DNA of 37,259 bases from an uncultured Verrucomicrobiota bacterium (lineage in GTDB: Bacteria; Verrucomicrobiota; Verrucomicrobiia; Limisphaerales; UBA9464): the NCBI GenBank assembly GCA_903854475.1, contig CAINWP010000141.1:1-37259 (forward strand). The letters run 5' to 3'. Of the stretch, positions 8,063 to 16,971 are shown one piece after another (within the stretch, counting starts at the first letter, position 1; each line of letters begins with the position of its first letter). The notes beneath the pieces are model-generated. The model did no database searches. It saw only the letters and a list, made by a program, of their open reading frames with translations, and was not told the origin of the DNA. The translations under genes were made by a program, and so were the position numbers.

Positions 8063-10297
8063 ATGAAATCGATCATCCAGTCCGCTCTCCTTGCCGTGGT
8101 GCTCGCGACCGTCGCCGGTGCCCGCGCGGCCGACGACCTCCTCATCGCCGATTTCGAAGGCCCCGACTATGGCGCATGGAAGGCCACCGGTGAGGCGTTT
8201 GGCAGCGCCCCAGCCCGCGGCGCACTAGCCGGGCAGATGCAGGTCGAGGGTTTTCTCGGGAAGGGGTTGGTCAACACATTCCGCGGCGGCGATGACGCGA
8301 CCGGTACCTTGAGTTCACCGCCCTTCAAGATCGAGCGGCGCTTCCTCGCCTTCCTCATCGGCGGGGGGCACAACGAGCAGAAGCTCGCCCTGCAATTGCT
8401 GGTGGATGGCCAGGTGGTCCGTTCGGCGACGGGCCCGAATGACCGCAGTGGCGGCAGCGAGGCGTTGGCCCCGGACTCTTGGGACGTCGCCGATCTGGCC
8501 GGTCAGACGGCCTCCATTCGCATCGTCGACGAGGCCAAGGGCGGTTGGGGACATCTTAATGTCGATCACCTCCGGCAAACCGACGCCCGACCGAAAGGCC
8601 TGCAGAAGAACGTTGAGCGGTCCATCCCGGTGACGGCTCGTTATTTGCACCTGCCCATTCGCAACGGGGCTCCCAAGCGCGTGGTGACCTTGATGGTGGA
8701 CGGGAAGCCCGTCGTTCGGAATGACATCGAGTTGGCCGATGGCGCGGCCGATTGGTGGGCGCCCATGGACGTGTCGGCCTGGCGGGGAAAGACCGTCACC
8801 CTCCGTGTGGACGCATTGCCTGCCGATTCCACGGCGTTGTCGGCGATCGAACAGGGTGACGGTTTCAAGGATGAGGGATCGATGTACCGCGAGCCGTTGC
8901 GCGGGCAGTTCCATTTTTCGCCAAAGCGCGGTTGGAACAACGATCCGAACGGCATGGTCTTCTACAACGGCGAGTACCACTTGTTCTTCCAGCACAATCC
9001 GTACGGTTGGGATTGGGGCAACATGCACTGGGGTCATGCCGTCAGTCGCGATCTCGTCCACTGGGACGAGCTCGGAGACAAGCTCCTGCCCGACGACATG
9101 GGACCGATGTTCAGCGGCAGCGCCGTGGTGGACTGGAAGAACACCAGCGGCTTCGGCAAGGACGGCAAACCGCCGCTCGTGCTTATTTACACTGCCGCCG
9201 GCAATCCCGCGGTGCAGTGCATCGCCTACAGCACCGACGGCCGTAAGTTCACCAAGTTTGCGGGCAACCCCGTTCTGAAAGAAATCACCGGAGGCAATCG
9301 CGACCCCAAGGTGATGTGGCATGAAGCCTCCCGGAAATGGGTGATGGTGCTCTACGTGGAGTGGCAGAAAAAGCACACCATCCACTTCTTCAACTCGCCC
9401 AATTTGCGCGAGTGGAGCCTGGCCCAAATCGTCGAGGGCGATGCCCCCGGCAAACCCTATCTCTTCGAATGCCCCGACTTCTTCGAGTTGCCCGTGGACG
9501 GAGATCCGACCCTTCGGAAGTGGGTGTTGCTCGCAGCCAACAGCGCTTATGCCGTGGGCACCTTCGATGGCACCCGCTTCATGCCCGAGCAGAGCAATTT
9601 GGCCGGTCAGCGAGGTAAGGGTTTCTACGCGCCTCAGACCTTCAGCGACATTCCGGGTGCCGATGGGCGTCGCATTCAAATGGGTTGGTTCCAGACAGCG
9701 ACCAAAGGCATGACCTTCAACCAGTCCATGACCGTGCCGCTGGAGCTCCGGTTGCTGACCACGGTGGACGGGCCACGACTGACCTTCACGCCGGTGCGCG
9801 AACTGGAGGCGCTGCGGGCCGGCTCCCAACGCCTGGGTTCGTTGTCATTGGCTCCCGATGCCAAGAATCCGCTGGCGAAGGTGCAGGGGGAATTGCTGGA
9901 GGTTCGCGCCGTTCTGAAGCCCGGACAAGCGACCCACGTCGCGTTCAGCATTCGCGGGGTGCCTGTGGTTTACGACGTGAAGCAGCAAGAACTGGTGGTG
10001 GCTCAACATCGCGCGCCGGCGCCGCTGCACGACGGCACCTTGGACCTGATCATTTACTGCGACCGCACCGGCTTGGAGGTCTTCGCCAGCCGCGGGCTTT
10101 GCTACGTTCCCATGCCCGTCCAGCCGAAGCCCGAAGACCGTTCGCTTTCGCTGGAGGTCCAGGGAGGCACCGTCGCCTTCAAGAACCTTGAGGCTCATGA
10201 ACTGCAATCTGCCTGGACTGCGCGGAAAGTCGTGACGCCGCCGGGTTCAGTTTCTCCGCCCCGTCCGGCGTTCCCAGCCAGCCCGACGCGGCCATGA
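8063..10297 (+). CDS. GH32 glycoside hydrolase (levanase/fructan hydrolase) with N-terminal extra domain
   Basis: GH32 motifs GWNNDPNGMVFYNGEYHLFFQHNP, GGNRDPKVMW, FECPDFFEL; signal peptide. Confidence 0.93.
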   Translation: MKSIIQSALLAVVLATVAGARAADDLLIADFEGPDYGAWKATGEAFGSAPARGALAGQMQVEGFLGKGLVNTFRGGDDATGTLSSPPFKIERRFLAFLIGGGHNEQKLALQLLVDGQVVRSATGPNDRSGGSEALAPDSWDVADLAGQTASIRIVDEAKGGWGHLNVDHLRQTDARPKGLQKNVERSIPVTARYLHLPIRNGAPKRVVTLMVDGKPVVRNDIELADGAADWWAPMDVSAWRGKTVTLRVDALPADSTALSAIEQGDGFKDEGSMYREPLRGQFHFSPKRGWNNDPNGMVFYNGEYHLFFQHNPYGWDWGNMHWGHAVSRDLVHWDELGDKLLPDDMGPMFSGSAVVDWKNTSGFGKDGKPPLVLIYTAAGNPAVQCIAYSTDGRKFTKFAGNPVLKEITGGNRDPKVMWHEASRKWVMVLYVEWQKKHTIHFFNSPNLREWSLAQIVEGDAPGKPYLFECPDFFELPVDGDPTLRKWVLLAANSAYAVGTFDGTRFMPEQSNLAGQRGKGFYAPQTFSDIPGADGRRIQMGWFQTATKGMTFNQSMTVPLELRLLTTVDGPRLTFTPVRELEALRAGSQRLGSLSLAPDAKNPLAKVQGELLEVRAVLKPGQATHVAFSIRGVPVVYDVKQQELVVAQHRAPAPLHDGTLDLIIYCDRTGLEVFASRGLCYVPMPVQPKPEDRSLSLEVQGGTVAFKNLEAHELQSAWTARKVVTPPGSVSPPRPAFPASPTRP

Positions 10298-11238
10298 ACT
10301 TCGGATCCCGCCGCTACTTTTGCATCGGCCTCGGGGAAGTTCTGTGGGACCTCCTGCCGGGCGGTCGCCAATTGGGCGGAGCGCCCGCCAACTTCGCCTA
10401 CCATGCGCATGCGCTCGGCGCTGAGTCTCTCGTGGTCTCTCGCGTGGGCCGTGACGATCTGGGTCGGGATCTCCTTGAGCGCCTGAATGCTCTGGGTCTG
10501 GCGACCTCCGGGATCTCCGTCGATCCAGTCGCGCCCACCGGGTCCGTCAGCGTGACCCTCGATCCGTCGGGGCAGCCCGCTTACACCATCCACACCGAGG
10601 TCGCCTGGGACCTCCTGGAGGCCGGGCTAGAGGTTTTGCGAGTCGCGGCTGCAGCGGATGCGGTGTGCTTCGGGACATTGGCCCAGCGCCACCCGGTGGC
10701 CCGCGAGTCCATCCGGCGCGTGCTGCAGGCGACTCGGCCCGATGCCTTGCGCATCTTCGACATCAACCTTCGCCAACGGTTTTGGTCGCGCGAGGTGATC
10801 GTCGAGTCTTTGGCATTGGCCACTGTGCTGAAGTTGAATGACGAGGAGTTGCCTATACTCGCGGACTTGCTCGGTTGGCCGGGTGACGACGACCAGGGAC
10901 TGCTGGCGCGGTTGGCCCAGCAATTCGATTTGCGGGCTGTGGCCCTGACGCGAGGGGCTCGGGGCAGTCTCTTGTGGACGGCGGGCCGCAGTTGGGACTG
11001 GCCTGGTTCGGAGCTGAAGGTGGCCGACACCGTGGGTGCGGGCGACAGTTACACGGCGGCCCTCGCTCTGGGACTGCTGTCGGGGAAGGCTCCTGAAGAC
11101 ATTCTCCGCATCGCCCATCGAGTCGCAGATTTTGTCTGCACTCAGCCGGGAGCCACACCGCCCATGCCTGCGGATCTTGCCGCTGAATTGGTGGGCACGA
11201 GAAAAACCGAGGGGAATTCTTCGGGAAACCGAAGTTGA
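10294..11238 (+). CDS. PfkB-family carbohydrate kinase, probable fructokinase
   Basis: LGEVLWDLLPGGRQLGGAPANFAYHAHALG; C-terminal DTVGAGDSYTAALALGLL; ATGA overlap with GH32 stop. Confidence 0.9.
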   Translation: MNFGSRRYFCIGLGEVLWDLLPGGRQLGGAPANFAYHAHALGAESLVVSRVGRDDLGRDLLERLNALGLATSGISVDPVAPTGSVSVTLDPSGQPAYTIHTEVAWDLLEAGLEVLRVAAAADAVCFGTLAQRHPVARESIRRVLQATRPDALRIFDINLRQRFWSREVIVESLALATVLKLNDEELPILADLLGWPGDDDQGLLARLAQQFDLRAVALTRGARGSLLWTAGRSWDWPGSELKVADTVGAGDSYTAALALGLLSGKAPEDILRIAHRVADFVCTQPGATPPMPADLAAELVGTRKTEGNSSGNRS

Positions 11239-11241
11239 AGC

Positions 11242-11318
11242 TGGTGCGCGGGGCGGGGGTCGAACCCACAACCTTCGGCTTCGGAGACCAACGCTCTATC
11301 CAATTGAGCTACCCGCGC
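11242..11318 (-). tRNA. tRNA-Arg (anticodon CCG), CCA encoded
   Basis: Cloverleaf read by eye: acceptor GCGCGGG/CCCGCGC, D stem GCTC/GAGC, anticodon stem TTGGT/GCCGA with loop CTCCGAA, T arm GTGGG-TTCGACC-CCCGC, then A-CCA. Confidence 0.93.
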
Positions 11319-11493
11319 AACCGACACGCTCACCTTAAGAATCCACCCACGGCAGGGCAACTGTTAGTTCTGGCCCTTGTTGGTTCTGACCTGCTCGGCC
11401 CTGTCTGCGATGCCAAGTGAGGTTTCTCCGCCCGCCGAGGTCGGCCGCATTGAGGGCTGGACATCGGGCATCCACTGACGGTGGATCGACTGC

Positions 11494-12687
11494 ATGATCC
11501 GGAACGTGCTGAGTACGAAGGCGGGAATCGTGTCCTTGATCGGCCTTCTCGGGATGGCCGTGTTGTCGCCGGCGGCCTGGTCGGCGGTCGACGTTCGCCC
11601 GGAGCGGGTCCCGGAAGGGGGGCTTCAACCCGATGCGCTCGTGGATGCACAGGGGCGGGTGCGCCTGATTTACCTGAGTGGCGATCCCAAGGCCGCGGAC
11701 ATCCATTGTGTGAGCCGTGAATCTGGACGTGGTGCTGCACGTGGAGAGTGGTCGCGACCTCAGACCGTCAATTCCGAGGCGGGTGCCGCGGTGGCCCTCG
11801 GCTCGGTGCGTGGGCCTCGATTGGCCTTGGGTGGTTCAGGAATCCTTCACGTGGTCTGGAATGGTTCATCGAAGGTGCCCGCCACCGCCGCGGGCTCGGC
11901 ACCGCTCCTGTATTCCCGATCAAAGCCATCGGGTGAGGGATTCGAGCCCCAACGGGCCTTGGGTGGAACCACCCGCCACCTGGATGGCGGCGCGTCGGTG
12001 GCTGCCGACGGCAAGGGCACCGTTTGGGTGGTGTGGCACGCGGCGTTGCCGACCGCTCCAGCCGGAGGCGATGACGAAACCCATCGAGCGGTTTTTCTGA
12101 GCGTTTCGCGCGACGAGGGTGGGACCTTTGATGCCCCGCGCCGCATTGATCCGCCCGGCATGGGTGTTTGCGCCTGCTGCGCCCTGGATGCGGGGGTCGG
12201 GCCGGATGGATCGGGTTGGGTGCTCGTCCGTGGGGCAGCCGGAAAGTCGCAGCGGGGCATGCAGTTGCTCACCGCGGGTGCCGGTTCGTTGGACTTCCAA
12301 CGGCGGGCCCTAGATAGTTGGGATTTAAATCAATGCCCCATGTCCACGGCCCGTTTGAGTGGGTCCGGTGGTCGATCTCTGGCTGTATGGATGTCTGAGG
12401 GACGCATTCGACTGGGTCGGATGGGGGTGACAGATTCGGTCCGTGCTCTGTCGGAATCGGGTCGCAAGGCCAACCATCCGGTCGTGGTGCCGCTCGAAGG
12501 CTCGGGCTCGTTGGTCGTGGCCTGGACGGAGGGAACAGCCTGGCAGCGCGGCGGCGATTTGGCCTGGCGCACCGTGGGAGCGGATGCGTCTCAAGACTCG
12601 CCGGTGCAACGACTGCCAGGGGTTCCCGTGTGGGGTTCCGTCGCGGCGTGGCGGGAGTCGGACGGTCATGTCACCGTCGTGTACTGA
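11494..12687 (+). CDS. secreted sialidase-like (BNR beta-propeller) protein
   Basis: N-terminal hydrophobic segment; VFLSVSRDEGGTFDAPRRIDPPGMGVCACCALDAGVGPDGSGWVLVRG pattern. Confidence 0.6.
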   Translation: MIRNVLSTKAGIVSLIGLLGMAVLSPAAWSAVDVRPERVPEGGLQPDALVDAQGRVRLIYLSGDPKAADIHCVSRESGRGAARGEWSRPQTVNSEAGAAVALGSVRGPRLALGGSGILHVVWNGSSKVPATAAGSAPLLYSRSKPSGEGFEPQRALGGTTRHLDGGASVAADGKGTVWVVWHAALPTAPAGGDDETHRAVFLSVSRDEGGTFDAPRRIDPPGMGVCACCALDAGVGPDGSGWVLVRGAAGKSQRGMQLLTAGAGSLDFQRRALDSWDLNQCPMSTARLSGSGGRSLAVWMSEGRIRLGRMGVTDSVRALSESGRKANHPVVVPLEGSGSLVVAWTEGTAWQRGGDLAWRTVGADASQDSPVQRLPGVPVWGSVAAWRESDGHVTVVY

Positions 12688-12784
12688 ACCCGTCTGGCTG
12701 AGAGAGATTGGACCTCGGAGCTTCCGCCGGCTCTGGCTCATCATCCGATGCCGCAGGACGCCAGAAAGCCCGAGATCCGGACCT

Positions 12785-13702
12785 TCAGGGTTTCCTGTCT
12801 CGGAAGCTCTCGCGAATGAAGGTTACCACCGGCGCTGGATCGTCGAGCCCGTGGGGGTGGTGGCCTACGCCCGGCTTGTGGATCACTTGGATTCGCCCAC
12901 CTAGGCCCTGATACCGGGACTCGATCAGGCCTGTGTTCTCGGCCACCGGCACCACATCGTCGATGTCGCCGACCACATGGATGAGTCGGACCTTGGCCTT
13001 GGCTAGCGGGGCGAGTCGGTCCACTGGGTTGCCGGTGAAGGCCAGCGCCTCTGCTTCGGTGGCAAAGCCGTAGTAGCGCTGCAGTTGAGACCAGTCTCCG
13101 GTGCTGCCCTTGCCGGTGCCCTTGCCACCGGGCCAACTCTTGAAATCGCACACGGGCGCGTCGCCATAAATGCACGCCACGCGTTCCGGGTTCTTGGCGG
13201 CAAAGCGGTAGGCGTAGAGACCGCCGCGGCTAATGCCCACCAGGGCCGCCTTGGGTCCGAGACCGCCACGCTGGAGCACTTGATAGAACGCCTCGAACTG
13301 TTCCAGCGCCCGAGGTGAACCAAAGGTGTTGCCGACCTCGAGGTGAACGTGGTGGAACCCGTGTTCCAGCAGTTGCAGGACACCGGTCCGATCCGTGAAC
13401 GCGTCGGGGAATTCCAGACACCAGCTCCACGGTTTCCCGGGTGCTGCCTGACGCGGTTCGACGACCCATGCGGTCGCGCCATCCACGGCAAAGCGGTGTC
13501 GTACGAATCCGTGCCATGGGTCCACGCGGTCGCCAGGCCAGGGTGAGGCGGCCGGATCGCCCTTCGCAGCGGTGGCGGCAGAAGGAATTGTTGGGGTCGA
13601 GGTGGGCGAAGTTGTTTCCTTCGGATCAGCGGCTTTCAGGGCGGTCGATGCGATGAGTAAAAAAGCGCAGCAAAGCCACGGCGCGCAGGGCAGGAAGGGC
13701 AT
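12785..13702 (-). CDS. secreted alpha/beta hydrolase
   Basis: Signal peptide; nucleophile elbow ALVGISRGGLYAYRFAAKNPERVACIYGDAPV; late Asp/His region VVGDIDDVVPVAENTG...KPGVGHHPHGL. Confidence 0.75.
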   Translation of the reverse strand: MPFLPCAPWLCCAFLLIASTALKAADPKETTSPTSTPTIPSAATAAKGDPAASPWPGDRVDPWHGFVRHRFAVDGATAWVVEPRQAAPGKPWSWCLEFPDAFTDRTGVLQLLEHGFHHVHLEVGNTFGSPRALEQFEAFYQVLQRGGLGPKAALVGISRGGLYAYRFAAKNPERVACIYGDAPVCDFKSWPGGKGTGKGSTGDWSQLQRYYGFATEAEALAFTGNPVDRLAPLAKAKVRLIHVVGDIDDVVPVAENTGLIESRYQGLGGRIQVIHKPGVGHHPHGLDDPAPVVTFIRESFRDRKP

Positions 13703-13851
13703 GTTTTACCCAGTATTTCCGCGGATTCGGAGTCTGTCCATGGGCCGTTCTCCGGAATATCGGCGGCTCTTGTCCGAAAAGTTTTTAGAGAATTTGAGAC
13801 AAAAGCGTTGACGAAAGAGGGCAATAGAAAGCACCTTCCGCTCCCCAACGC

Positions 13852-13928
13852 GGGGGTGTAGCTCAATTGGTTAGAGCGCTGCCCTGTCACGGCAGAGGTT
13901 ACGGGTTCGAGTCCCGCCACTCCCGCCA
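13852..13928 (+). tRNA. tRNA-Asp (anticodon GTC), CCA encoded
   Basis: Acceptor GGGGGTG/CACTCCC, D stem GCTC/GAGC, anticodon stem-loop CTGCC-CTGTCAC-GGCAG, T arm ACGGG-TTCGAGT-CCCGC, G-CCA. Confidence 0.95.
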
Positions 13929-13943
13929 TTTTCCCCAGCGTTG

Positions 13944-13970
13944 AAAAACCGGCCTCAAAGCCGGTTTTTT
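13944..13970 (+). terminator. Rho-independent terminator after tRNA-Asp
   Basis: AAAAACCGGC-CTCAAA-GCCGGTTTTTT stem with T-run. Confidence 0.85.
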
Positions 13971-14438
13971 GCTGCCCAGAGCTTTTTGGCCTCCAGAGGT
14001 CTCCATCGACCTCCTGGGCCACAGGCCGGTGAGAACACGGGATTGAAACTGTTAAAATACGGGGTCTGCAGCGGAGTTTGAGAAAACCACCCGATCGGCT
14101 AAATACGCCCAGCGCCCAAATGATCCACCTGACTCTGGATCCAACTGGTTTCAAGCTCTTGTCGGCCACCGTCTGCACCTTAGAGACCGCGCGAACCAGA
14201 CCGGTCGGCAGACTTTGCTGCTCCAGTACCTGCCATACCATGGATAATCGAACCCTCCCGGGGGCGATTCTGGAACATGGCGGTTTCAGCAATCGAAAGC
14301 CCAAGCAATTTGAGCGATGTCCGGAACCTGCCGACGGTCCTCAGATCCTCCGAATCGGGTCATTGACCCGTTTTGTAAAATGTAATATTTAGGAATAACT
14401 TGTTGATATCTGCATTCGTTTAGTAACATTTATTCACC

Positions 14439-15035
14439 ATGACTGAAGCCGACCGAACCCTAGATTTGGTGAAGCGCTTGGGGCTGGTTCGTCCGAAAGA
14501 CCTGAACCAACATGGCATCCCGGTCATCTACCTCCGGCGGTTGCTCCACCGCGGTGAACTCGTCCAACCAGCCCGAGGCGTTTACGCCGTCACGGGACAC
14601 GAGCCCACGCTGCACCACAGTCTCGCGATGGTCAGCAAACGGATTCCCCGGGGCGTGGTGTGCTTGTTGAGTGCTCTTGCTTACCATGACATCGGCACCC
14701 AACTGCCCTCGGTCGTCTGGTTGGCGATCGACCAGCGCTCACGCCCGCTGGTTACCACCGATCTTCCCGCCAAGATCGTCCGTTTTTCGGCCCAGTCGCT
14801 CGTCGAAGGAGTCGAGGAGCACAGTGTCGAAGGTGTCACCGTGAGGATCACCAATCCGGCAAAAACCGTAGCCGATTGCTTCAAGTTCCGAAACAAGGTG
14901 GGCTTGGACATCGCCCTTGAAGCGCTGAGGGACGCGTGGCGCAAGCGTAAGGTTACTATGGTTGAACTAGACCGTTTTGCCGCAACCAACCGTGTGACGA
15001 ACGTGATGCGACCCTACCTGGAGATGCTGACGTGA
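14439..15035 (+). CDS. AbiEi-family antitoxin / transcriptional regulator (type IV toxin-antitoxin)
   Basis: N-terminal winged-helix region LGLVRPKDLNQHGIPVIYLRRLLHRGELVQPARGVYAV; AbiEi-like core VVCLLSALAYHDIGTQLPSVVWLAI and ITNPAKTVADCFKFRNKVGLDIALEALRDA. Confidence 0.85.
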   Translation: MTEADRTLDLVKRLGLVRPKDLNQHGIPVIYLRRLLHRGELVQPARGVYAVTGHEPTLHHSLAMVSKRIPRGVVCLLSALAYHDIGTQLPSVVWLAIDQRSRPLVTTDLPAKIVRFSAQSLVEGVEEHSVEGVTVRITNPAKTVADCFKFRNKVGLDIALEALRDAWRKRKVTMVELDRFAATNRVTNVMRPYLEMLT

Positions 15036-15154
15036 AGGAAAAGCCCATCCACAACTTGGCCGCTTCCGTCTACGACCGACTGCTCAAGCGGACCAGATCT
15101 GGCGCCGAGGACTTCCAATTCGTGCTCATGCGCCGCCCCAAATGCTCTGCCTGA
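15032..15154 (+). pseudogene. truncated AbiEii toxin (nucleotidyltransferase), N-terminus only
   Basis: GTGA overlap with abiEi; reads VKEKPIHNLAASVYDRLLKRTRSGAEDFQFVLMR then unrelated RPKCSA-stop; N-terminus resembles AbiEii (NLAASV..RLL....GEDFQ..L.R). Confidence 0.7.
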
Positions 15155-16449
15155 ACGTTCAACCCGTTCAGAATCGCCTCGGCGACCGGTTCCGGGAAGA
15201 GTTTGGGGATCTCGGCGCGCACTTTGTCTAAGACCCGGGGCGTCTGGTCGAGGATGTCGGCGATGATGGAGCGCATTCCAGGCATACCGCACCGGTTGGC
15301 TGTCTCAAGCCAGTGACGGCATTCGATCTCGGCGATCCGGTAATGGCGATTCTTGCCCAGGACCGCCATGGCCAAGGTTGCCTTTTGGGCGGACAGCTTC
15401 CCACGGCCATGTCCGATGACCGGATGGGCCGACAGCACGTCATAGCGCGGGGTGAGTTCGTAGTCGCCCTGCGGCAGCAGAAAGAGGCTGAAGTTCTTCG
15501 CATGCCCATCGATGGCCGCCAGCAGCCAGAAGATCACCTGGGTACGCAGGAAGCTCGTGCGGTCTTCGTCGGCCCGGAGGGATCCCTGCAGGAGGTTCAT
15601 GATCTTCAGGATTCCCGGGCCACCATCGACCTCGTATTTGAGGTGGGGAGGCGTCGCCGTGGCCTGGCACAAGTCCTCTTGGGGAAGACGTAGCCACCGG
15701 GTTTTGTCGGATGACAACCGGCGGTCGAAGCGTTCGACCACGAGCACCTGATAGTCGCCGAACCGCCGAATTTTCGAATTCGCCGTCGGGATCCCGTAGG
15801 CCTTCAGGATCCGACCGCAAAGCCATTCATTCTCGACCGAGGAGGACAAATCGATGCTCTGCGGTCCGGCTCCGATCGGTAATTTGAGAATGTGCGTGGT
15901 AGGCGTGGCTCCGGTGGGTCGATGCCAGGCTCCCTCGTGCCAGAGCAGGGCCGTCTTTTCCTGCGCCCCGGCGAGGCTGATGCGGAAGTGATCCTCGGAT
16001 GGAGGGTCTCCGTCCCGCGGGTCCGCCAGGGTTGCGGCCAGCAGCCGGGCGACCTGGGCAGAACCGAGTCGATCACCCGTGATCCGCGACAGGTCTCCGG
16101 GCAAGGCATCCTCCGGGAGCAGTTGCAGCGCCCCGACGCAGTCGCGTCCGACCGCTTGGAGCAAGTCGAAGGGGTCGATGCTGGGAACCTGGAACCGGCG
16201 CTGGATGCGTTCGCGGATCCCTCGGTTATCGGGAAGAAGATTGTCGAAGAACGCCTCGACTCCGTCTCGGAAGGGTTCGCCGGACGGTCGCAACGGCAGC
16301 GACAGCGAAATGGGCCGGGCATGGGGAGAACCCAGCCAACGGTCGTCATAGGCGAATGTATGGGTTCCCCGCGTGGGGGTCCGCCAAAGACCGACCCGCT
16401 CGCCGTTCATCCAAATGGACAGGGCTCTGGAATAACGAGGACGGGGCAT
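15070..16449 (-). CDS. hipA: HipA-family serine/threonine kinase toxin
   Basis: HipA motifs FFDNLLPDNRGIRERIQRRF, RISLAGAQEKTALL, HILKLPI, ENEWLCGRILKAYGI, VVERFDRR, LPQEDLCQA, DGHAKNFSLFL. Confidence 0.93.
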   Translation of the reverse strand: MPRPRYSRALSIWMNGERVGLWRTPTRGTHTFAYDDRWLGSPHARPISLSLPLRPSGEPFRDGVEAFFDNLLPDNRGIRERIQRRFQVPSIDPFDLLQAVGRDCVGALQLLPEDALPGDLSRITGDRLGSAQVARLLAATLADPRDGDPPSEDHFRISLAGAQEKTALLWHEGAWHRPTGATPTTHILKLPIGAGPQSIDLSSSVENEWLCGRILKAYGIPTANSKIRRFGDYQVLVVERFDRRLSSDKTRWLRLPQEDLCQATATPPHLKYEVDGGPGILKIMNLLQGSLRADEDRTSFLRTQVIFWLLAAIDGHAKNFSLFLLPQGDYELTPRYDVLSAHPVIGHGRGKLSAQKATLAMAVLGKNRHYRIAEIECRHWLETANRCGMPGMRSIIADILDQTPRVLDKVRAEIPKLFPEPVAEAILNGLNVQAEHLGRRMSTNWKSSAPDLVRLSSRS

Positions 16450-16452
16450 GGG

Positions 16453-16698
16453 TCACCACTCGGTTTTCTGGCCGTCGGGGCCTTTGGGACGGACCACCAG
16501 TTCGAGATCCAAGGTCGAGAGGATCCGGTAAATTCGGGACAGGCTGGTGGTCGTGGGGTCCGACTCGATTTGTGAGAGTGCTGCTTGGGACAGGCCGCAA
16601 TGGGAGCCGACCCCCTTTTGGGTCAGTTGCTGTTCATGACGGTATCCTCGAAGAATCGCCCCCAACTGCTCGGGAGTCCGCGCAACGAAATCAGTCAT
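16453..16698 (-). CDS. hipB: HipB-like HTH (Xre-type) antitoxin
   Basis: MTDFVARTPEQLGAILRGYRHEQQLTQKGVGSHCGLSQAALSQIESDPTTTSLSRIYRIL helix-turn-helix; directly upstream of hipA. Confidence 0.88.
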   Translation of the reverse strand: MTDFVARTPEQLGAILRGYRHEQQLTQKGVGSHCGLSQAALSQIESDPTTTSLSRIYRILSTLDLELVVRPKGPDGQKTEW

Positions 16699-16971
16699 AT
16701 TCGTTAAAGTAAATAACACTAGGAAATATCGTAAACAGAATAAACTAAAGGTATTCAGTTTAAGGTATCAAAAAACAACGCAGCGCCGTGCCGAGGAAAA
16801 CCGGTGCCGGTGCAGCCACCCGATGCCTCTCACGTCCACGGTGGAGACACCGAACGAGGTCAGGTCACCGCCACCCGGTTCGGTGGGCGTCCGATTTTGC
16901 CGTTTTTTGGACAACTTCTTCAGCTCGCCGACAGACGGCCTTCAATGTGTGGCCGACGGTGGGGCGTTGGT

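Noticed and set aside
8315-9829. 504-aa minus-strand ORF opposite the GH32 gene
   Set aside because: Fully antisense to a strong GH32 gene; long antisense ORFs are expected at high GC and the product has no recognisable motifs.
13636-14304. 222-aa minus-strand ORF spanning the tRNA-Asp
   Set aside because: Runs through a tRNA and its terminator; low-plausibility composition.
16720-16790. Possible HipB operator with repeated GTAAA/ATAAAC elements upstream of hipB
   Set aside because: AT-rich low-complexity sequence; no clean inverted repeat like the TATCC-N8-GGATA hip operator.
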